A stretch of DNA of 64,000 nucleotides from positions 1,054,001-1,118,000 of the forward strand of contig JBAJFE010000047.1 of NCBI GenBank assembly GCA_037903355.1, given 5' to 3'. Within the stretch, counting starts at the first letter, position 1, and each line of letters begins with the position of its first letter. The position numbers and the translations under genes were made by a program. The DNA comes from Trichuris trichiura. Its lineage: Eukaryota; Nematoda; Enoplea; Trichinellida; Trichuridae. The notes beneath the pieces were generated by a model, which had not been told where the DNA came from, did no database searches, and was given only the letters and a program-made list of their open reading frames with translations. Below are positions 40,792 through 52,833 of this stretch, piece by piece.

Positions 40792-43080
40792 TCCGTAAGT
40801 TGACCACCCAAGGGACCGGAGAAAACTGGTCAATATAGGAGGTGCTCAATACATTGGAACTGTGGGTTACGCGTTTTATTCTATTGCAGAGCATCAATTG
40901 GAAGTCTATTAAACGATGAGATGCATAAAAATAACATTGTAAAATCATGCATAAGCTTTTTAGGGGCTACAGTGCTTCCTGAAAAAGGTATCAATTCTAG
41001 TCTGGTGCTTCTTCTTACTGCAAACATAAGCACCAAGGGCGGCCTCCGCGATAGCTACCGCGCTCAGCATCTTTGGGCATTTTTCAGCAGCGAAACACTT
41101 CAGCTGCGCTAACACGCGCCCGACGTCCTCTTCCTTCAGCTTCTGTACCATTTCCGTCTCATTTTCACTTTCCTCCTCTACGTCGTCTTCTGGGCTCAGT
41201 CCCGCTTCGGCTAGTATAGACTGAAAGATTGCTTGTGGGTCAGGTTCGGTAGAAGTGGCCAATTCATCATCCATTGAAACGAAATCTTCGAAGTTTACTC
41301 CTTCAATCTCTACTTCGGGAGTGGGACTATCAGGCCGGAGCTCGACATGATCCTCTTCGTCTCTGACGAATCCAGCTCTCCTGAAGCATTTCCGTATTGC
41401 CTCCGGTTGAACCTTATTCCAGGAAGAATTGATCCAAAGTACAGCGTCCAAAGCATTAATGGACGCAGCAATCGTAATCGCTCCCGCAAATGAGCTGGTG
41501 TGCTCTGCTATGCCAACGATCCACCGCAGAAGCTGGGTCCGGTATTTCGCCTTAAACGTCTTAATTACTCCTTGATCTAAAGGCTGGGTCTTTGAGGTAG
41601 TGTTTGGGGGCAGGAATTTTAACGTGACATTTGTGAGGTCTTTCACGTGGGGATGGCTCGGGCAGTTGTCTACTACCAATAAGATGGAACGTTTCATTCG
41701 CTTCATCTGTCCGTCGACACTTCTTACCCACTGTTCGAATATGGCGGCTGTCATCCAGGCGGATTTATTTGATCTCCAAGTGGCAGGGAGGTCATCAGGC
41801 TTCAAGTTCTTAAAAGCTCGGGGTTTCGTTGACTTACCAATGACCAATGGCTTCAACTTCTCCCCAGTTGCGCTAGCGCAAAGAAGCACAGTGAAGCGTT
41901 CTTTGGAGAGCTTCCCGCTTTTGCATTTATCGCCTTTTAGTACAAGACTTCTATCAGGCATAGCTTTGAAGAACAAGCCGCATTCATCAGCATTGAATAT
42001 GTCTTCTTCCTTAAAGCCACTGGCGAAATGACGAAATTTCAAGATGAAGTCTTCCAAGACCTCGACGGGAACTTCGCTAGATTCGCCGCATAAGATTTTC
42101 TGAGAAATCTGATAACGGAGCTTGAACTTTGCCAGCCAACCGTTTGATGCTTGGAAACCTGTGAAACCGAATTCCACGGCGAATTTTCTAGCAATTTCCT
42201 GGATCATTGGGCCAGAGATGCGTGCATTAGCTGCTCTCATTTGCTTAAACCAATGTAACGCTGCTTCATTGACTTGGTCCAGGGAGGTTCTCCTTTTTCT
42301 TCGCTGCGCGTCTCGGCTTTCCTTCTCATATCTTTCCAAGTACTCACGTTTACGTCTCTGGATGTTGCCAACGGTAGTCTTGCTCACATGAAACCGTTCT
42401 GCTGTCTTCCTTTGACTGTTAGTTTCGAGAAAGCGGGTAAGATCCACTTTTTCCTTCAGTGCCAACTCTCTGGATTCTTTCCGTTTGGCCATAATGCAAA
42501 CTGCAACCAGCTTGGTAGCTACTACTGCGTCTATTACTGCGTAAGTCGGGCTATCTTTATTCGCGAAGATACGTTAAGGAAACCTGCCGCACACCTATAG
42601 CAAAGCGAATGAATAGAACTGAGCTCGACGCGAACGAGTTCAAGTAGGCTCGATTTGTCATATTTCCCTCAATGGGTGAATGCTGCCAACGCGTAGGTGG
42701 GAGCTTATGTACTTGAGGAAACGCGCAAGCTGTGCCGGCAAGCATAAAAGAAGCATCGTCAAAGCGACGGAATCGGTTCTGTAATCAGGAATCTTTAATG
42801 TAGGGTAATGACAAACTTCGCTACGTTGAGTAACAGCACATTGAGGCAATGATGGTTAACAGCTGCTAGCGACTGACACAGAGCAAACTGAAGTGGTCAA
42901 CTTACAGAGTGCAAGTTAGCATTGGATCCATATACCACGTCACGGCTAAAGCGGTCAACTTCCCACTTACGGTAGTGGTCGACGTATAGGAGTTGTCCTT
43001 GCGCTTATTAACGTGCTGACCAACCAACTGGTCAAAATTCGGTCAACTTAGGGAGGTGGTCAACTTCGGAGGTTCTACTG
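40792..43080 (-). mobile_element. Structurally intact Tigger/pogo-like DNA transposon
   Basis: 2,289 bp, with terminal inverted repeats CAGTAGAACCTCCGTAAGTTG (left) and, as reverse complement, CAGTAGAACCTCCGAAGTTG (right). It is flanked by the TA duplication expected for the Tc1/mariner-pogo superfamily (40790-40791, 43081-43082). Subterminal sequence is full of GGTCAACTT-type motifs, likely transposase binding sites. It contains one uninterrupted transposase gene. It lies between the convergent ABC transporter and dsRNA-binding genes and disrupts neither. Confidence 0.92.
40960..42492 (-). CDS. Tigger/pogo-family transposase, 510 aa, uninterrupted
   Basis: A single exon of 510 codons fills most of the transposon. 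Residues 1-55 form the psq/CENP-B-type helix-turn-helix (KEKVDLTRFLE, ERFHVSKTTVGNIQRRK). Residues about 68-130 form the second, Tc5-type DNA-binding domain (RISGPMIQEIARKFA, FQASNGWLAKFKLRY). The DDE catalytic domain spans about 165-345. Its acidic triad is D169 in NADECGLFFK, D275 in LLVVDNCPSHP and D306 in TSKTQPLDQGVIKTFK. A C-terminal acidic region (about 395-455) precedes the end, which is rich in alanine and charged residues. No stop or frameshift is present, so the enzyme could be functional. Domesticated relatives such as jerky or CENP-B exist, but intact TIRs and a TA duplication make this a transposon gene. Confidence 0.95.
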   Translation of the reverse strand: MAKRKESRELALKEKVDLTRFLETNSQRKTAERFHVSKTTVGNIQRRKREYLERYEKESRDAQRRKRRTSLDQVNEAALHWFKQMRAANARISGPMIQEIARKFAVEFGFTGFQASNGWLAKFKLRYQISQKILCGESSEVPVEVLEDFILKFRHFASGFKEEDIFNADECGLFFKAMPDRSLVLKGDKCKSGKLSKERFTVLLCASATGEKLKPLVIGKSTKPRAFKNLKPDDLPATWRSNKSAWMTAAIFEQWVRSVDGQMKRMKRSILLVVDNCPSHPHVKDLTNVTLKFLPPNTTSKTQPLDQGVIKTFKAKYRTQLLRWIVGIAEHTSSFAGAITIAASINALDAVLWINSSWNKVQPEAIRKCFRRAGFVRDEEDHVELRPDSPTPEVEIEGVNFEDFVSMDDELATSTEPDPQAIFQSILAEAGLSPEDDVEEESENETEMVQKLKEEDVGRVLAQLKCFAAEKCPKMLSAVAIAEAALGAYVCSKKKHQTRIDTFFRKHCSP

Positions 43081-43454
43081 TACTTGCAAATGCGAACCTG
43101 CTTTATTTTACAGCGCTACTGTAACTGGTAAGGTTATTAATAAGGTTTAGCGCAATAAGTTCAAGTATCATGAAAAGCTGCGTAATTAATCACATTTTGT
43201 AAGTGGGAAAATGCCGTGGAGAAAAACGAAACTTTATCATCCTTTTCCTAGTCATGCTAGATTTTTATTTTATCACGTTAAAGTACTTTACCGCAGTTTC
43301 ATGTACGAAAAATGGGATTGATAATAGATAGAAAATGATACATAACATATTACTCAAATATCGTAGGTGCACATTATCCGAATTAACTTATGCAGCTGCC
43401 GATTCGGATAATCAAGTTTCTATCGAACTACAAAGCAACTATTTGCTAATACTA
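43081..43454. other. Short AT-rich gap between transposon and dsRNA-binding gene
   Basis: Contains the 3' end of the minus-strand dsRNA-binding gene; no separate gene seen. Confidence 0.4.
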
Positions 43455-44743
43455 TCAAGAAACGTACTTTTTTCGAGCGGCATTTTTCAACTTGATCAAC
43501 ATCCCAGCTGCACTATTGCGTTTGGCCGCCTTTTTACTTAAGCCATGCCCTTCAAAACATAATCAATAATACGGAGCATAATCTTAACGTACTGTGTTAC
43601 CGATGGATTCCATATCCAACACTTTAACAGATATAATAAAGCCTTTTGGGTAAAGCGTTCCTTCTTCGGTGATCTCCTCGTAGTGAGGTAATGGCAACTT
43701 GTTTTTGACACATAAATCTTGCAACTTTGAAACAGTGTCAAAGAAATGTTCAGGATCTTCCGACTGCTAAAGTGAAGAAATCTGGTTACAATCTAGAAAT
43801 GCGTGCTGCCGGATACAGTATTGTCTTTAGGTTTGTCAAAGAGACGCAACTTGTGCTGACTGTCACATTTGATTTGATGCAGAATGCCCTCGGCTGCATT
43901 CTCCTCCGCCTCCTTTACGCTCTCACCGGTTCCTTGAAGGGATTTTCTTTTTTACTAATCAAAATCTGATATAGTTTACTTTTACCTAACAGGCATATCG
44001 GTCCAACTTTTGCCTCAACGGTGAATAAAGATGTGGAAGAGTCTTCAAAGCTTTCAACCGTTGTATATACAGGATCAGGCCAAGAATTCATACGGCACAT
44101 ATCGTGCAATATGGCGGGCGATGTCAAAAAAGGAGGTACAGCAACGTCTCCCTCGTCTAAACGACATTAGTTGGACAAATGCACTCGAATGCCTTACTTA
44201 CCAGTGGATGGATTTGTTTTCAAGAGAGAAGATTCGCTGCGCGAATTAACCAGTGAAAATTTCCTGGAACAGAAAAAGAGAATTTGCACAGCGCGGGAGT
44301 AACAGGAATTTCAGAGTAGAGCCGCTAGCAGAAAAGCGCGTTTTTGGAATATGAGACTACTCACATTAATTTCAGCTGCTCCGTACCGCCTTTGGTCAAA
44401 CCCCATTTTGCACCCAAGTCACTGCCTGCGACTGTTTCAAAAAAGTTTAACGCAGCTAGTTGCTTTGCCATCTGCTTGGACGACCCGGAAGAAGTTACCG
44501 AGATGTTATCCGCGGTTAAAGTGAAAGTGAATAACTTCTCGTGGGGCTGGAAAGCAATTTCGCGAATGCTAACGGAAATGTGCAAATCAACAGCCTAACT
44601 GATCCACTTTCTGACACAAGTTTGAACTCCGCAGTTACATTCAAAGATGCGCACTTTTCGTTGAACACAGCCAGCGGAGTGAGCGCCATTGCACCGCCGA
44701 CGGAAGTCTGCATAGCCCTGCAAAAAGATTTACAAGCCGACAT
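43455..44743 (-). CDS. Three-dsRBD protein of the TARBP2/PRKRA/Loquacious type
   Basis: Seven exons chain in phase: 44743-44600, 44546-44365, 44263-44202, 44156-43986, 43932-43817, 43766-43601 and 43549-43455. They give 311 residues, the size of human PRKRA (313). dsRBD1 (about 22-91) has LAVFNEKCASLN, EFKLVSESGSPHEKLFTF and SSGSSKQMAKQLAALNFF. dsRBD2 (about 142-210) has PAILHDMCRMNSWPDPVYTT and GTGESVKEAEENAAEGILHQ. dsRBD3 (about 229-300) has LQDLCVKNKLPLPHYEEI and GHGLSKKAAKRNSAAGMLIK. The SKK.AK..AA signatures are clear in dsRBD1 and 3; dsRBD2 has SVKEAEENAA, so its RNA contact may be weaker. Family members partner Dicer in small-RNA loading. RDE-4, the C. elegans counterpart, is an alternative label. 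The ATG at 44743-44741 is the first in the exon. Confidence 0.88.
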
Positions 44744-47738
44744 CAAGAAATAAATTTAACTGCAACGATTATTTTTCGTACTGGGAAGACTAAACTGGCG
44801 GCGTAAAATCCAAAATACTAATGGGCGAACGTTACTCGCGCAACTTGGAGGTTCAATCCAGACAGATACAGACTTACTGTAGGAAAGAACCTGAGGACTC
44901 GTAGAAGAAAAAGTAAAAGATATTCCTAACTCAGCTTACGAACAGCATTTATCCGTTTCGTACTGACGGAATGATAAATTTGTTCACCTTTACCCGCAGG
45001 ACATCGGCGAAATAGGAATTCGTAATACGCAACTTGCATAAAAGTATGGTTATGGTAGTCGCCGTTTGAGAGTTGTTGAATTGGATGAATGCAATCTTAT
45101 TCTCGAAGGTAAGAAAAAATACTTCCAAACTTTGGAATGATTATTTATTGCACGAAAGCTACTGTAATAAGTCAGCTGGTTTTTAAGAATTTGTAAATTT
45201 TTTGAAAAATTCCTCATCTGATTTTATTTTAACCAACTTTTTGTATCCTACGAGTCTTTCGTTTAATTTAGGTTTTTATGTTGTTGAAAACTTGTAAAGC
45301 TAGGCTGCGGGAGGCTGTTTTCGCCTTTTACGGTGTTATAGTTCAACAGTATTGGTGGTTTAACGTTCAGTTGTTTGTTGTATGAGAGAGTATTCCTTCC
45401 TGGCCGCGAAGTGAATATGTAAAATTATTGGGCTTATACATTTTTTTAACAGAAATACACTGCCATTCAAGTAAGTATTCCAGCTTCGAAGTCAGTGCAG
45501 AAAGGGCAGTGGAGAACCGTTGAACAGAGGATACATTGAGGTAAGTCCTATTCATAGTATCTTGTACGTTGTGCATCATAAAGCTGTTTAGAAATGGCTA
45601 CTGCTATGCGTGAACTTCGGTCTCATTGAATCTCGGCAAATTTTTGCTCCATAGTGCTGGAAAACTGTTGCGAGACGTTGAAGGTTGAACTTTAAAACCA
45701 TTTCACAAGTTTTGCATTGTGGAGTCATTTTAACCCACGGAAGGAAGCTTTCACGTTCGGAATTGCGGTAAGAATACTTTTCTTAACGGAACGGTATAAT
45801 CTTTCTGTAGACTTAATTTCGAAAGCTTTAATTTTTTCTTAGAAAACTTCAACAGGTTTCATTAGACATAAAGCATAATGAACGTCTTCTGTTAGGATTT
45901 TTATGCTTCTCCGTACTATTGGTACCTGAAAACTGACTACTGTACTGCCGTGTGGAACAGTCCGCGCGTTACGTTGTGTTCTGCTGAGTTTCCAGTAAAG
46001 TAATCTACGGGTCTTCATTATTTTCAAATTAAAAATGAACTCATATGTTAATTTTAATTAATATTAATATGTAAAAACAGACAGACTGGTTATCCTGTGT
46101 TTTATCGTAATTCCATGCGTAAACATTCTTTAACAATTTAATAATAATTTCTTTTTATTAGTATTAGCCTGTTTATCGCTGCCAACGTCGGCAGCTTACA
46201 AAGCTTTGAACCTCTTTAGCTGTCAGATTGCATTCCGTCTTGCAGCAATCTAATTTTCCTTTAATTGAGCACAACCCTCCGCATTTATTTTGTTAATAAA
46301 GACAATTACTGTTAATTGAAACGACTTTTCTTCCTAGATAGCTTTTTTTTACCAACTTTCAGAATAGTTCTCTACTTTACAGTATTGATAAACGATTTGC
46401 AGGTGCGCGCTTGTGAAAAGTTTAAAACAAAGCTACGTTGGTTCCACTGGGAGAAGAGGCAACTAGTTTATGTGCACATTGTTTTGCATGACTGTGTTGA
46501 TTTTTATTTAATTTAAACAATGCAATATGTGCTTCACTAACGTCGCTGTAATATGGAAAACTCGTACGATACGATGTAGCCTAAGCTCATTATAAACGCT
46601 TAATCTTTTGCCATCGCTTAGATTGTTGGGTGACTTGCAACGTATACTTTATTGATAATATCACGAGTATGATGTTAGTTTAATATTGTATTTTTTGTTG
46701 ATGATAATTTTATCTTTACTAATTCTAAGTTGTATTTTCCCGTTTCACTCTATGGTTAGTTTTCTTCCTAGAAAAGGGTTGAAATTTGACATCATTAGAG
46801 AATTAGTTTAAGCGCGTGAACTTCCATCCGCCCTCAATTTATATCCTTCCACTTTTCAGCCAATGAAAGGAACCTATTAGTATTTTACGAGGGACGGTAT
46901 GAGCTGCGTAAATGTACCAAGTATGGTAGAAACGTGGTTATCTGAACTGCAATTTAGGTAATCATTAATAGGCATCAGAGTAGTTTATCCGTTTTGTTAT
47001 GTTTTTCTTTGCATTTCGATTTTATTTATTGTGAAAGCTGAAGCCGAGATAGATCTCTTCAACGCAGCGGAATCGAAAAAGTTGGTTTACAAGGAATGGA
47101 ATGATGAAGTTGCATCCTGCAACATGTTCTTTCCTGTTAAACAGACAAAGATTTCATTTCAAAAGCAACCTCAAATCTGACATATTTCCTGGTCCCTTAT
47201 CGACCTGATGTAGTTGACTGTTGATTCTGTATTGCGTTTTCAACCTCATTTGCGCTTAGCGGCAGTTAAATAATTGACTTCAATTGCGAATTGTTTGTTA
47301 TTTTTCAAAGTCATACTGTTGGGCGTAGTGGCAAAATCTTTAAAAGAAAAAAGTGCCGATATTTCCTTGTCTAAATTCACTTTTGTTCTCCTGAAACCAT
47401 CATTTGAATTTGTTCAAGTTTTCGCGTCTATCAGTGCAGATAGAATAGTTTTTTTCCGAATAGAAAAGTAACGTAACGATATATGCGTAGCTAAAACATG
47501 GGTTTTTCGCTTGATTAACGCCTAATCGCTGCTTTTATTTTGCCAAGCGCGAATTGAATGAATGAAAGGAATTTTTAAGTTTTAACATAACTCGAAACAG
47601 CTGTTATTAATAGATAGCGGTGTTGCTATATTTGGTATTTGTTTCTGTGAGTGGTTAAGAAATAAATATATTTATTAAATGAACTGACGTAACAATTTAG
47701 CGCGAATATTCACTCGCGCAGCCAGCGTTACCGAAAGG

Positions 47739-48074
47739 TTATTCAAGCACTGTTTCTTGCACGCGTAGCATATAGTACTCCAGTGACTGATGCCTTTGAG
47801 CTTTAAGAAGTTTGCATATTTTTAGCCTCACAGTTTCTTTGTAGTTTATATTAATCCGACCAAGAAAAATGCCTGCTATATCTAAAATAACTGCTGAACG
47901 ATTTACATTTTCAGCAATAAGAACATTCCACACATATTGAGATAGTAAGTCGCTTTGAGTGATGAACTTCAGAAGTTTTTTATGGTTAGTAATACTCAAG
48001 GATCGTAGTAAGCATTTCGGAATTTCGTTTGCTAGGATGGTGGGTCGATGTAAGTATGAAACCTTTGGACACAA
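47739..48074 (-). other. 111-codon open frame of uncertain status
   Basis: Peptide begins MCPKVSYLHRPTILANEI and contains LSITNHKKLLKFITQSDLL. It has balanced composition and helix-like periodicity but no recognised family and no neighbouring exon. It could be a chance frame. Confidence 0.2.
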
Positions 48075-50293
48075 ACTGTGCGAATGCGTTTAAACCTTAT
48101 TATCGAATCAGTATCAAAAACAGTAGCTTTCGCAAAGCTTAGAGTGTAAAGTATTGAAGTTAATCAATCAACCGCACTTCAATAATCGAATAATTGACAA
48201 CCATTAACGATAAGTCGAGCATCAGCGGGAAACGAGGCGACGATCATGCGTGAATTACCTGCCTTATCACTGACCTCAGATTTAGGCAGAAGAAATATGG
48301 GCGCGTCGGTATTTTTCTCTTCGCGTAGCTAAGCAATTTTTTAGTCTTTCAATGTTGTCAACCGTTGTGTCAGAAATTGGCTTTTAAAAAAGCCGTATAG
48401 GACGACTGCAGATCAATGTCCCATTTATGCGGCATTGCGTGATGCATTAGGTTTCGTAAACATCGAAGCTTTAACCATTGCAGTGTCTTTTCTTGACCAG
48501 CACCGTTTGACCAAAATTCGAAAGGGCAGATTTCGTTTCCTTCGCATTTGTATTAATGGATGTAAACACCTATTAGTGATAATTAGGAGGAATTCGTCGT
48601 TTTTTCCAATGAAAGTATTAGCGTTCATTATTTTCTGTTGCATTGGCATTAAAGGTTAAGCCTAATACGAATAATTCTTAGCGTACTATTTTTTAGCTGA
48701 GTTGCTGTCAGTCAGATTCGACAGCATTCGTTGTACGGTTATCAGCTTACATGTTGATTTATGCAAATTTCACACGATCTTTTGAAGAGCTTCGAAGAAG
48801 AACGTTTACTTGAAGCCTGTAGTTGATTGTTCGGAAATCGTCACGAAGAACTCGCGGTGTGTAGGGAGAAATATTTTTTCCGATAAATATTAATATTTTC
48901 ATTGATCTCACACGGCTTTTTTAGTAAACGCGGAACGCACTTTTAATAAATAAGTAATGAAGAAATTTTTTTCCTATTATTAGTGTTCCGTTGCATCGTG
49001 CAACGGTGGCGATAGAAAAAAGACATTTCCGACAGCTTCTGTTAAAAATAAATACCGTATGACATCAATGGAACCATGCCGCTCCGTTATGCGTGGCTAT
49101 TTTTAAATTCAATTCCTATATTTTTTTGGAGGCACAATAGTTGACGGTGACGCTGATTTCTCGATGATGAAAAGCGGGTTTCATTGTCAAATGCAAAAGT
49201 GTCGCGTAAGCTTTGTAGTTCAGCGACAATGCACATCTCTGTACCAACAATACTGAGGTGTAGAACAGTTCTGTGGACAATTAATCATTGCTGTGTTGAC
49301 GTTATGGTGGTGGCCCCTTTTCCGTACGCGACTTAAATGTTTTATCACGGGACCACGTTTAAATTTATGGTGCATCATTAGATTGTCTCTAATTTTTCCT
49401 TTTTCGCAATAGCAAAGTGTGTACTTACGCGTTGTCGAGAAAGTGTTGGACCGTTAGAATTTGCAAAGCTTAGTAAAACAGAAAGATGTCGTATGAGAGC
49501 TGCACGAAGCACGCTTAGAAAAGAATCACTTTTCTTCCTGAGCAAACGTAGACTGCCATGTTATTAATTCAATGGCCGACGAAAGCTCAAAGGTGCTATT
49601 CAAGCATCAACCCCGAATTTAATCTCGCTTGCACTTTAGCACAAAGGAATTGCCGCTTTTTCTGTGATAAGTAGGGAAGATGTTTTTCCATTGCGTTGCC
49701 TAGGGTATCTCACCAACTGTTGAATCGACTTTATTTGAAGGTTATTCGTGCGTCCGCTGAATGCATAGTTTGGTTGTCATAGTTCAATTAAGTTTTGTTA
49801 CTTTTTGGAGTCTGGCTGACTGTACGGATGAAATGTTTTGGTGAGATTGCAATTACCTGCAAATCAGCAACTGCTCCGCTAATAGCAGTACACAGAAATT
49901 GGGTAAAAATCTTACCGAGTAATTATTACAATAGAATTAATTTAAAAATGGACAAATAGTTGCTATTTAATTATTCTATTTTCGCGCGACGGCAATCCGA
50001 ATTATTAATAACTACTTAGCGGGATTATAACGAAAAGGAATAAGACGAAAATATAAGTTTAATGACGTTCTATTCATGCAGCAGCGTTTGACACTTCGAA
50101 ATAATGATGATCATGATTAAACGCTGAATCGCTAGGTCATTACAACTGCCCATTTGTGCTTAACGGCTACGTCACATGTTAAGGTTATTTGCCACTCCGA
50201 AGAAAGGATTCAGGATGTCTTGATGGCTTCTCGAAAATATTAGAACTTAAATTTTTAAACAAATGTTAGCGGTATTTATTATTTCTTGGCCTA

Positions 50294-50733
50294 TTAGCCA
50301 TGCCAAATTACGAAGGGATTTGTTAAGCTTCTCGCCAATCTTTTTCTTAGACAAATTGAGCACTTCCATTTTTCCGAACTTGCATTGATAGTTTTCGCAG
50401 TGGAAAATTGAGGAAAAAAGCGGTGCAGTAGGTTTCGATTGGTTTGGGTTATTTGAACGGTGATTTTTCCATTCTTCCGAACATAGGTGTGACTTGCAAC
50501 TTTGATTACGTTTTGTTCAAAGACGCTTTTGTCCAACAAAGGTAGTAGTCGAAGTGACGGGAAAAGAAAAAATCATGTTCATTCATCCGGTAAGGCTCTG
50601 CTTGGTGACTGCTTTCCGCCTTGCTGTTAGGTGTATTGCGGGAACAGAGTTCAGCACTGCTGGGCGACGAAATGGTCTCAGCAGTCTGCCTTGACCTCAA
50701 GTTTCCCTGGGAATGCGCGGTAAGAGACATCGA
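50294..50733 (-). other. Coding-like stretch in two frames, unidentified
   Basis: From about 50730 a serine-rich sequence reads MSLTAHSQGNLRSRQTAE through NEHDFFFSRHFD. A second frame overlapping its end continues VFEQNVIKVASHTYVRKNGK. Both look protein-like, yet I could not place an intron joining them. It may be a real gene with unresolved splicing or a frameshifted relic. Confidence 0.25.
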
Positions 50734-52833
50734 GGTCAATAGACCTCCAGGTGGTCCCTGAATTAGGCATCAGCGATGCTCTCTTTCAGTTTAAGATTTT
50801 TGCTGCGTCTTTGATCACAAAAATACCTCGATGCATAGAACGAAGCAGATACTGACTTTGGAAGGCCATTGTTGGGATAAAGACGAACTACCAAAAATGA
50901 CCAACTGTTTCGCATTCAAATAGTAAATGTGTAAAAAAGAACTCCTAACTTTCGTATCTCTTGCGATTCATCGTCAGCCTATCACTGGAATGCTTTTTGT
51001 ACCAACATTACAATAATTGGTACTATGGGGATTTCAAATATGAAAAGTTGAATAAGTCTAATTATTTTTCGCCTTTTTTCTCCGCACAAGGACGGGCAGT
51101 TTATTCAGCGAAGCGAATAGTCTGCTCCGCGTTTGTTCTACTATGAGCTTCGATATTTCGAATTTCGCGAACCGTATTTTGAGACGCCTTCCATCGCTGA
51201 TATCCCTAACGACAATTGAATGACAAGAATATAGGCAGTTATCACAGTGTCACTGAGTTATTAGAAAAGATTTCGTTAGAAAAACTTCCAAAAAGTGACG
51301 TAAACAACGCGGTTTTGTTAAGCCTAACGTTTAAGCCTTTTGAAACTGTGTTCGTACGTATGCTTGCACTTGAACAGCGAACCATGCAGTTATGTATACA
51401 AGTCGTATGGGGTGGCCCAAAATTTGCCAATGCGATAATGATTAAGCGTAAATGGCGCTAACATTTTCCTCGCTGGACGTACGTTTTATAAATGAAACGA
51501 TTTCGGCCAATTAGGGGGTTTTAAATTTTTTGCCGCGCAAATGATTTTGCTCCATGCCATTTATTAGCATGTGCACATTGATCCCGGGCCAATTGCCAAT
51601 TAAGCGGTTCCGCGCTTTAGTCGAATGCGCTATTGCTTTTCTAAGCATCTTTACGTAATCACTTTTTTAGGAATGCAGAAGAAAACAAATTCAACTACCG
51701 ACCTGTCCTGAAGAAGTTAATTGCGTCAGGCTATAGTTTTTGCGGGAATTGTGCTTGCGGCAGATATCTTCATTTTGCGCATATGATTTGTGCTCGTATG
51801 CTAATGCTTAATCGTCTATCTGTGCGCAGTGGCTTAGCTTTTGTCGTTTTTATAAACATTAAAAGGCAGTATCCAACAAGCGGATGTTTCAGTAAGCAGA
51901 AAACATTGGGTTACCATTCATACTTAATATTTAAAATCGGAAAAGAGATGTTAGTGACCTATTCATTGATGTAGTTTGATGAATGATAGTATCTTTTTCC
52001 ATTGCTCAGAGCTAGGCCGTTGATTTTGGCGCTTCACTCTCTTAAGCTATTGCAGTAGCAAGGTCGTATACTTCTTTTTACTAATTTTTCTGATAGTGGT
52101 AAGAGAGATTGTCGTTCTTAAGCGTTTCTTTAATTTACCCGACAGATGGTCCGCGAGGGGGTGGCAGCATGTTCCCGCCTTTGAACTCGTCAATGCAGCA
52201 GGTCTGCTACCATTTGTTTTCTCAACATTAATCTCTTATAATTGGGCCCGTTAAGTGGGTCGCTTTCTTTTGCGCATAAGGATTTCATGACTTGTAATAA
52301 TAATAATAATGAAATAAATGTTTCTCTACTCGTAGTTCGCTTTTGGTAGAACTAATAAGAAATTAATGAGCACTGAATTCCGCCAATAAATTGGGTTGTT
52401 GCAATGAAGTGCGCAGCTGCAACGGAACCAATGTTGTAAGTTCGTACTTTATTAAAGAAGCGTACGAAGAAGCAAGCTCGGCGCGTAAGTATTTTCAGTG
52501 CTTTCGTCCGCAGGTTGGATCCGTCGAATCGTGAAACTGTTTTAGAGAGCATTTAATTGTCCAATCAGAATCTATTAACGGAAGTTGCCGACGACCAATA
52601 AGCTTGTCATTTGTTGTTCCATGAAGAGCAACTGAGATGTGAAGACAAAACGTCGCGAAATACTAGCTAAACAACTTTGTTAATCCTTGTCTCTCGGCTG
52701 TTAAGACCAGAAACAATACTGGTTTGTTGCTGTTTCCAAAATGAACGACCCATTGGACCGGTGCTTCTTGCGGTGATGCTGACTTCAATGCTTCAAAAGT
52801 AAGGGCGCAATCCGTTAGCCTACTGTATGAACC

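Larger units (their letters stand above)
44744..52833. other. 8-kb intergenic region upstream of EMX, largely featureless
   Basis: Between divergent genes (dsRBD gene on minus, EMX on plus). No multi-exon gene could be assembled. A length such as this beside a developmental homeobox gene is compatible with regulatory DNA, but I identified no specific element. Two coding-like stretches are listed separately. Confidence 0.4.

Noticed and set aside
41600..42031. 143-codon plus-strand frame
   Set aside because: Antisense shadow of the Tigger transposase.
44810..44910. GGTTCAATCC resembling a tRNA B box
   Set aside because: No A box at the right distance and no cloverleaf could be drawn.
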